Shown: positions 62,458 through 64,000 of the stretch, one piece after another | How the letters are laid out: the number at the start of each line of letters is the position of its first letter | How positions within the stretch are numbered: the first letter of the stretch is position 1 | Origin: Fontibacillus panacisegetis | Lineage (GTDB): Bacteria; Bacillota; Bacilli; Paenibacillales; Paenibacillaceae | DNA: 64,000 bases | Reading direction: 5' to 3' | NCBI RefSeq assembly: GCF_900102215.1 | Contig: NZ_FNBG01000001.1 | Location: forward strand, 1 to 64,000 | Position numbers and translations under genes: made by a program | Notes under the pieces: generated by a model | What the model was told of the DNA's origin: nothing | What the model saw: the letters and a program-made list of their open reading frames with translations, nothing else | The model's database searches: none

Positions 62458-63058
62458 TTATTCGTCAGTGGAAGGATTTGCTGCGTCTAACTCATTCTTT
62501 ACCGCCCATTGTACTAAAGTAGTACTATCCAATGTTTGCTGAAAATGTAGATTATGTAGAAATGATTCGATCAAACTCTCCGAGCGGCAAAGCTCAGGAA
62601 TTGAGCTGGTAGCATCTTTTGCTTCAAGATATCCATCAGTGATCAACAAAATATAATTTTTCCCTGTTCTAAGTTCCCTACGCCCGAGTGAATAACAGGG
62701 TACTGTTTTTTCAAACGTGTTTACTTTACCTATCCATTCGTAAAAATTTCTTTGGTTTAAACTCACTTGACCCCAAGATTCTAAATCATCATGAATTAGA
62801 AAAAGCTGACAATCACCCACGGAGAACCACCAAAGAATGTTTTCTTTTCGTATACATATTAAGCATGATGCCTCACCCTTTAGGGAACGACATTTATCTT
62901 TAAACCTATCCGATTTAAATATATTAAGCAGTAATTGTTCAATATGATCAAATGAAACGTCTATTATTGAATCGAGAATTCCTTTAATCCTATTTTCATT
63001 TTCTTTCAGTGTATCAATTATCAGCTCAGCACTATCACAAGAGCAATAAAAACCATCC
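62458..63058 (-). pseudogene. PP2C-type phosphatase, 5' end missing
   Basis: About 200 codons open from near 63058 with no start: DGFYCSCDSAELIID, then a helix, then CLICIRKENILWWFSVGDCQL, LLITDGYLE and a C-terminal helix. GDxxxxL and the late TDG motif are typical of PP2C-like phosphatases. The junction with the glycosyltransferase terminator removes the N-terminal metal-binding part. GTG/ATG-initiated shorter versions cannot hold the fold. Confidence 0.5.
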
Positions 63059-63119
63059 CTTCGTGGTTCCTTCGTATTTAGCTAAGTTAATCATACGGTT
63101 GCTTTTAGTTAGCAAATGC

Positions 63120-64000
63120 CTACATATAATAATGACTTTTGAAATCGAAAATGTCATCGACAGCTTGATGATACCCGCCTGATTTTCGAAAGGATTCCCT
63201 AAAGTTTGCGGCGGCTAGCTTAAAAGATGCATGGCTTAATACATGATCTGCGGCCTCACGTAGTTGACTTGCAGTCAAGCTATGCATGGGTAATTCAATG
63301 CCTGCTCCGGTGTTGGCGACCTGCTTCGCGATGATCGGCTGATCGGCACTTTGTGGGATTACAATGAGAGGAACCCCGTAAAATAGGCCTTCATGGGCAC
63401 TGTTCATTCCACCATGTGTAATCAATAATTTAGTGTGTTGCAGGATTTCGGTTTGTGGAACATAGTTTTTTACAATGAAGTTATTAGGAATTTCCCCTAA
63501 ATCAGATATTTGAGCTTTTTCTCCAATAGACATTACAACGCTATGATTCGTCTTCCCAAACGCCTCAAAACAAAGTTTATAGAAATCGGTCAGCTGATTA
63601 AAGACTGTGCCCATTGAAATGTAAATGGGATTTTCCCCTCTTATTCCATCAAAGTCGAAGCTGTCCTGAGTTAATCGTTGAGAAATCGATGGGCCTACAA
63701 ATTTGTATGTGTGATCAAAAGCCTCTTCATCAGGTTGGAACTCTCTTGTTGTATAAACGATTGTAAGGGGTGCTGGATTGCAAAACACATCGTAGGGAGA
63801 ATGAATCTCTACATTGTATTTTTCACATACCCTCACTGCCAGACTTTGAAATCTATCGAACACAGATTTAACAATTTCAGAAGGCACTTCGTTAGAAAAC
63901 TGTTCCAACGCTTTATCCAATGAATTTTTGGACTGCACAAAGGAAGTGCAAGAGTTAATTGCAGGTAACTTAAAAATTTGAGCAAATAAACGCCCACAGC
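63120..64000 (-). CDS. MGT-type glycosyltransferase (partial, runs off the window)
   Basis: The last 293 codons of a GT1-family enzyme; the frame is open to the window edge, reading GRLFAQIFKLPAINSCTSF upstream of the GTG at 63938. The C-terminal donor-binding part is clear: ISMGTVFNQL, then TEILQHTKLLITHGGMNSAHEG and PLIVIPQSADQP. Resembles macrolide-inactivating and YjiC-like UDP-sugar transferases. A duplicated 3' end lies at 41872-42008. A weak terminator (AACCA...TGGTT-T5) lies at 63040-63056. Confidence 0.85.
   Translation of the reverse strand, partial: CGRLFAQIFKLPAINSCTSFVQSKNSLDKALEQFSNEVPSEIVKSVFDRFQSLAVRVCEKYNVEIHSPYDVFCNPAPLTIVYTTREFQPDEEAFDHTYKFVGPSISQRLTQDSFDFDGIRGENPIYISMGTVFNQLTDFYKLCFEAFGKTNHSVVMSIGEKAQISDLGEIPNNFIVKNYVPQTEILQHTKLLITHGGMNSAHEGLFYGVPLIVIPQSADQPIIAKQVANTGAGIELPMHSLTASQLREAADHVLSHASFKLAAANFRESFRKSGGYHQAVDDIFDFKSHYYM

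Overview
The window looks like a chromosome segment from a Paenibacillaceae bacterium (Paenibacillus or a close relative). Pointers are strong AGGAGG-type ribosome binding sites with frequent GTG and TTG starts, an SLH-domain surface protein, several copper-amine-oxidase-like stalk-domain proteins, a 7TMR-DISM-type hybrid kinase, a MocR-ddl pair like the DdlR/ddl pair known from Brevibacillus, and typical Bacillales families (Lsa-type ABC-F, YkkC/YkkD, DUF6254). No rRNA, tRNA or CRISPR array was seen. The placement is inference; no species is claimed.

1-8.4 kb: an intact IS200-type transposon; a Fur- and MarR-controlled accessory Fe-S assembly operon (marR-sufC-sufD-sufB-small ORF-nfu) without its own cysteine desulfurase; a XerS-like tyrosine recombinase; then a scrap yard with the 5' part of a group II intron and two IS200 tails joined head to head. 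8.4-24.6 kb: TetR-controlled methyltransferase, twin membrane-anchored alpha/beta hydrolases with the same 11-bp direct repeats upstream, a MITE-like element, a secreted beta-propeller protein, an APH-type phosphotransferase, a short UvrA paralogue divergent from an AraC/GyrI-like regulator, several gene fragments, a lipase-like hydrolase and a DinG-type helicase.

24.7-44 kb: a two-component system with a lipoprotein and a stalk protein; a secreted beta-helix protein; a guanidine-I riboswitch controlling ykkC-ykkD; an Lsa-type ABC-F gene behind a long leader that looks like a translation-sensing attenuator, itself behind the wreck of a Cfr-like methyltransferase; a metallophosphoesterase lipoprotein; a ddlR-ddl-aminotransferase operon; and LysE/AraC genes.

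44-64 kb: a response regulator-ABC transporter-kinase locus of the peptide-antibiotic sensing type; a second MITE copy; a GntR-ABC operon; a 1421-aa SLH/FN3/beta-propeller surface protein, a small secreted protein and a 1042-aa double-kinase hybrid sensor; a second UvrA paralogue; a 34-aa DUF6254 gene; 3' fragments of a PD40 and a PP2C gene; and a glycosyltransferase running off the window edge.

The common theme is defence and envelope stress: ribosome protection, guanidinium export, UvrA-like drug-resistance proteins, peptide-antibiotic sensing ABC systems and cell-wall precursor synthesis, interspersed with decaying paralogues. The strongest candidates for new biology are the lsa leader (two tiny upstream reading frames with mutually exclusive RNA stems), the doubly regulated accessory suf operon, and the MITE-like repeat with its internal motif array.
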